Assembly: GCA_964522665.1 (NCBI GenBank)
Contig: CAZFVY010000023.1
Span: forward strand, 6,735 to 70,734
Length of the DNA: 64,000 nt
Source of the DNA: CAZFVY01 sp964522665
GTDB taxonomy: Bacteria > Verrucomicrobiota > Verrucomicrobiia > Limisphaerales > CAZFVY01
Direction of reading: 5' to 3'
A model generated the notes under the pieces. That model was given only the letters and a program-made list of their open reading frames with translations, did not search any database and was not told the DNA's origin. The position numbers and the translations under genes are program-made. Of the stretch, positions 61,139 to 64,000 are shown in pieces; positions within the stretch are counted from its first letter, which is position 1, and the number at the start of each line of letters is the position of its first letter.

Positions 61139-61243
61139 GCGGCAACCCATCGGTCTGCGGGACCGGTGAGCCAAGCCGATCTGATACCGTTGGATCTTGA
61201 TCTCAGCCGTCCCGGTTCGGGAGTTAAATCAATTCGCATTGAA

Positions 61244-61263
61244 CCCGGCGTTGAAACGCCGGG
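61244..61263. other. Perfect 8-bp hairpin
   Basis: cccggcgt / acgccggg with a 4-base loop, about 105 bases after the activator stop. No U tract follows, so a terminator role is unproven. Confidence 0.35.
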
Positions 61264-61436
61264 CTGGTTTCGACGGTCTCTTGGGGACCACGCGCGACGC
61301 CGAGAGCGTGAATGCAAGGGCACCAACGCGGACGCGCGGGTCCCGCCGGATGATTTCGACCTCCGCCCTCCTGAAACGCCCGCTTCCGCAAATCGCTTTG
61401 TGTCACACAGGGAACGTGTTAGCCTCGCCCGCAGTT

Positions 61437-62699
61437 ATGCACCTGACGCACCGAAAAAGCTGCCGGATTTGCGGTTCGACTTCGCTTCGCCGAGTCATTG
61501 ATTTGGGGCCGCAGCATCTCCAGGGTTCGTTCGTGAAACCGGGCGACGAGGCGCCGCCGATGCGCCGCATCCCGTGCGTGCTGGTCCGTTGCGATCCCAC
61601 CAGCGATGAAAACGCCTGTGGACTTTTGCAGATGGAGCATAGCGTGCCACCCGAGATTCTTTACTCGTCGTATTGGTATCGCTCGGGCACGAACCAAACG
61701 ATGCGCGATCACCTTTCCGGCATCGCCACGAGTGCGCGTGAATTGGTCCGCAAGAAGTCCGGCGCCGCGCTCGACATCGGCTGCAATGACGGGACGCTGC
61801 TGAAGAATTATCCGAAAAACTGGCGGCGCGTGGGCATCGATCCCTCGGACATCGCGCAAGAGATCAGCGGTGGCATCGAGGTGATTCAGGACGTGTTTCC
61901 TTCCGCCGAATTATTGCGCCGTCACGCGCGCTTGAAGTTTGACGTGATCACCTCGATCGCGATGTTTTACGACCTGGAGCAACCGACCGAGTTTGTCCGC
62001 CAGATCCAGCGTTGGCTGGCGCCGGACGGCGTCTGGATCGTCGAGATGTCCTACATGCCGTCGATGCTCGAGATGAACTCGTACGACACGATTTGTCACG
62101 AGCATCTGGAGTATTACAGCCTGTCAGTCATCGAGAACATTCTGCGGCGGGCGGAGTTGAAGGTATTTCGCGCCGAGTTGAACCCGATCAATGGCGGCAG
62201 CATCCGCTGCTACGTCACCCACGCGGGAAGCTCGGCGCATCGCGCCGAAGAGTGGGCCGCGGGCGTCAAAAAACTCCGCCGTCTGGAGTTCGACCTGGAG
62301 CTGGACACCGACAAGCCGTACAAGTCCTTCCAAGATCGGATTAATCTGCACCGCGACGAGTTGGTGGCGCTGCTCCGGCGGTTGAAGCGCGAGGGCAAGC
62401 GCATCCACATCTACGGCGCCTCGACCAAGGGGAACACGATTCTGCAATGGTGCAATCTGGACAGCCGGATCATCGACTGCGCCGCCGAGCGAAACCCGGA
62501 CAAGTTCGGGGCGTTCACGCTCGGCACGGAGATTCCGATCATCAGCGAAGCCGATTCCCGCGCGCTCAAGCCGGACTACTACCTCGTGCTGCCGTGGCAT
62601 TTTAAAGCGGAGTTCATGGCCCGCGAGCAGGCGATGCTCGAACAGGGGACTGGTTTTATCTTCCCGTTGCCGACGATCGAGGTCATCAAGGCCAAATAA
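61437..62699 (+). CDS. Sugar C-methyltransferase-like SAM protein with zinc-binding N-terminus
   Basis: 420 residues from the ATG at 61437. The N-terminal zinc motif (HRKSCRICGSTSLRRVIDLG, then IPCVLVRCDPTSDENACGLL) and the SAM domain (AALDIGCNDGTLLKNYPKNW, VGIDPSDIA) are followed by the C-terminal Methyltransf_14 domain (KRIHIYGASTKGNTILQWCN). The middle FDVITSIAMFYDLEQPTEFV and ICHEHLEYYSLSVIENILRR match TylC3/NovU-type NDP-deoxysugar C-methyltransferases, with the active-site His-Glu-His. It lies 18 bp upstream of an SDR gene; together they suggest a branched-sugar branch of surface glycan synthesis. Confidence 0.9.
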   Translation: MHLTHRKSCRICGSTSLRRVIDLGPQHLQGSFVKPGDEAPPMRRIPCVLVRCDPTSDENACGLLQMEHSVPPEILYSSYWYRSGTNQTMRDHLSGIATSARELVRKKSGAALDIGCNDGTLLKNYPKNWRRVGIDPSDIAQEISGGIEVIQDVFPSAELLRRHARLKFDVITSIAMFYDLEQPTEFVRQIQRWLAPDGVWIVEMSYMPSMLEMNSYDTICHEHLEYYSLSVIENILRRAELKVFRAELNPINGGSIRCYVTHAGSSAHRAEEWAAGVKKLRRLEFDLELDTDKPYKSFQDRINLHRDELVALLRRLKREGKRIHIYGASTKGNTILQWCNLDSRIIDCAAERNPDKFGAFTLGTEIPIISEADSRALKPDYYLVLPWHFKAEFMAREQAMLEQGTGFIFPLPTIEVIKAK

Positions 62700-62717
62700 C
62701 CGCCGCCCCGGCACGCC

Positions 62718-63599
62718 ATGGAAGCCCTCATCTTCGGCGCGAGCGGTCAGGACGGTTATTATCTGGCGCGCCAGTGCGCGGAACGGGGGTTCACGGTGAC
62801 GGGTGTTTCCCGGCGCCGCGGGGAAATTGTCGGCGACGTCGCGGACCGCGCTTTTGTCACCGACTTGATTCGTGCGCGCCAACCCGGGTTGATCTTCCAT
62901 CTGGCCGCGCGTTCGAGCACGCATCACGACGCGGCCGCCGAGAACCACGCCACCATTGGCGGCGGGACGCTGAACATTCTCGAAGCCGTTTACCAGCACA
63001 GCCGGGAAAGCCGCGTCTTCCTGGCGGGAAGCGCCCTGCAATTCGTCAATCGCGGCGAACCGATTTCCGAGGACGACCCCCTCGACGCCTCCAGCCCGTA
63101 CGCGGTGGCGCGCAATTATTCCAATTTCCTGGCCCGCTACTATCGGCGCCTCGGCGTGAAGGTCTTTTTCGGTTACCTGTTCCACCACGAAAGTCCGCGG
63201 CGCAAACCCGGGCACGTCAGCAAGGTCATCGCGGACGCCGCCCGTCGCGCCGCGGCGGGAGAGAAGTTCACGCTCGAAATCGGCGACGTGTCGGTCACCA
63301 AGGAATGGACCTTCGCCGGCGACATGACCGAAGCGATGCTTCGACTGACCGAGCAGGACGCGATTGCGGAGGCCAATTTGGGCAGTGGTGTCGGGCGCTC
63401 AATCGCGGAGTGGGCCGAAGCGTGCTTTGGCGCCGTCGGGCGCGATTGGCACGACTACCTGGCGCAAAAGCCGGGCTACACCGCGGAATACCCACGGCTC
63501 GTGTCCAACCCGTCCCGTATCCACGCGCTCGGGTGGCAGCCGAAAACGTCGTTTTCAGAACTGGCGCGGATGATGGTGGCTGATGAGGCGCGAGAGTGA
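62718..63599 (+). CDS. NAD-dependent epimerase/dehydratase (GDP-mannose dehydratase-like) with Y-x3-R
   Basis: 293 residues, extended SDR. The nucleotide motif is LIFGASGQDGYYLARQCAER (G-x2-G-x2-G, as in GDP-mannose 4,6-dehydratase), followed by IFHLAARSSTHHDAAAENHA and ILEAVYQHSRESRVFLAGSA. The active-site segment is ASSPYAVARNYSNFLARYYR: Tyr128 is present but the lysine of Y-x3-K is Arg132. The EIGDVSVTKEWTFAGDMTEA and GSGVGRSIAEWAE segments match the family C-terminus. The Lys-to-Arg change makes ordinary dehydratase activity uncertain. It probably acts with the upstream C-methyltransferase. Confidence 0.85.
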   Translation: MEALIFGASGQDGYYLARQCAERGFTVTGVSRRRGEIVGDVADRAFVTDLIRARQPGLIFHLAARSSTHHDAAAENHATIGGGTLNILEAVYQHSRESRVFLAGSALQFVNRGEPISEDDPLDASSPYAVARNYSNFLARYYRRLGVKVFFGYLFHHESPRRKPGHVSKVIADAARRAAAGEKFTLEIGDVSVTKEWTFAGDMTEAMLRLTEQDAIAEANLGSGVGRSIAEWAEACFGAVGRDWHDYLAQKPGYTAEYPRLVSNPSRIHALGWQPKTSFSELARMMVADEARE

Positions 63600-63630
63600 T
63601 GTGGGTGACGGCGAAGAGGGTTGATTTTGG

Positions 63631-64000
63631 AGTGCGTCGGCAGAGCGTAGCGACGACGACGCTTTCGTCGGGCAGGGCGTGTGCTCCCGTTCGGGTTGCT
63701 GAGCCGTCACTTCGGCGCCCAAAGCGGTGTCGCGCTGCGCTTGCCACCGCACTCCATGGAGCGCTCGAACAAAAGTTGCCGCGCGGCGTGGAGTGCGTCG
63801 GCAGAGCGGAGCGGCGACGACGCTTTCGCCGGGCAGGGGGTGTGCTCCCGTTCGGGTTGCAGAGCCGTCACTTCGGCGCCCAAAGCGGTGTCGCGCTGCG
63901 CTTGCCACCGCACTCCATGGAGCGCTCGAACAAAAGTTGCCGCGCGGCGTGGAGTGCGTCGGCAGAGCGGAGCGGCGACGACGCTTTCGCCGGGCAGGGG
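63631..64000. repeat. 161-bp tandem repeat, two full copies and a partial third, open at the window edge
   Basis: agtgcgtcggcagagcg recurs at 63631, 63792 and 63953, exactly 161 bp apart. Copies differ by only a few substitutions. On the minus strand each unit can encode MECGGKRSATPLWAPK, a phrase I recall as a common spurious product of a Verrucomicrobia dispersed repeat. No protein-coding role is likely. Confidence 0.9.

Noticed and set aside
59495..61174. 559-codon open frame antisense to the sigma-54 activator
   Set aside because: Mirrors the codon bias of the activator gene and has no recognisable motif.
63555..63913. Small frames encoding MECGGKRSATPLWAPK and similar peptides
   Set aside because: They come from the 161-bp tandem repeat and drift with it; not treated as genes.
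63631..64000. CRISPR array
   Set aside because: Units are 161 bp and homogeneous throughout, with no short repeats separated by unique spacers; no cas genes are in the window.

Overview
The window looks like a contig from a Gram-negative member of the PVC superphylum, most likely Verrucomicrobiota (Pedosphaera/Limisphaera-like). Reasons: secreted LamG and Ig-like proteins with the C-terminal module ending in an RFYRxR(V/L)P-type motif, a long arginine- and alanine-rich coding style at high GC, Kdo transferase and porins that imply an LPS-bearing outer membrane, and a tandem element at the right end whose reverse strand encodes MECGGKRSATPLW, which I remember as a recurrent Verrucomicrobia repeat. 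This is inference from gene style, not from a marker-gene tree.

Layout. 0-3.6 kb: secreted beta-propeller/Ig proteins and an orphan C-terminal module. 3.8-5.9 kb: katG. 6.3-11.3 kb: a visibly AT-richer block, entered by what looks like the 3' end of a tRNA, with an OLD-like AAA ATPase/TOPRIM protein, a decayed DprA-like gene and a DUF4209/HEPN protein; it reads as a defence or genomic island. 11.6-13.9 kb: a LamG/Ig surface protein. 14.1-22.2 kb: an unusual set for making and exporting an activated-alcohol product: a methyltransferase, a CDP-alcohol phosphotransferase fused to a degenerate phytanoyl-dioxygenase-like domain, an ABC exporter with a cyclic-nucleotide-binding tail, a cytidylyltransferase-aminotransferase fusion, and an OprB porin. 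22.5-25.9 kb: a MerA/Lpd-like flavoprotein and Kdo transferase. 25.9-31.2 kb: an amber-interrupted four-helix-bundle gene between inverted repeats, then a housekeeping operon coaD-DUF177-rpmF-plsX-fabH-PilZ-pilT with an intrinsic terminator between rpmF and plsX. 31.3-37.4 kb: a FecR-domain protein, two CE1-type esterases, a HepT remnant and a tannase-family esterase. 37.6-44.8 kb: carbonic anhydrase, small stress-type proteins, Dus, Uma2, pyrF and unknown secreted proteins. 45-49.6 kb: two ABC-2 permeases without an ATPase, a CHASE2 adenylate cyclase, UspA. 49.7-55 kb: DUF3500/EF-hand pair, GNAT, serA. 55-61 kb: an EmrA-EmrB-NodT efflux operon divergent from a sigma-54 activator. 61.4-63.6 kb: a sugar C-methyltransferase and an SDR sugar dehydratase/epimerase. 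63.6-64 kb: a 161-bp tandem repeat running off the end.

The strongest candidates for something undescribed are the 15.2-20.7 kb fusion-enzyme and exporter cluster and the 6.6-10.6 kb ATPase/HEPN pair. One apparent oddity, a 16-residue insert in the ABC exporter, is better explained by an assembly gap of ten Ns flanked by a duplicated 10-mer.
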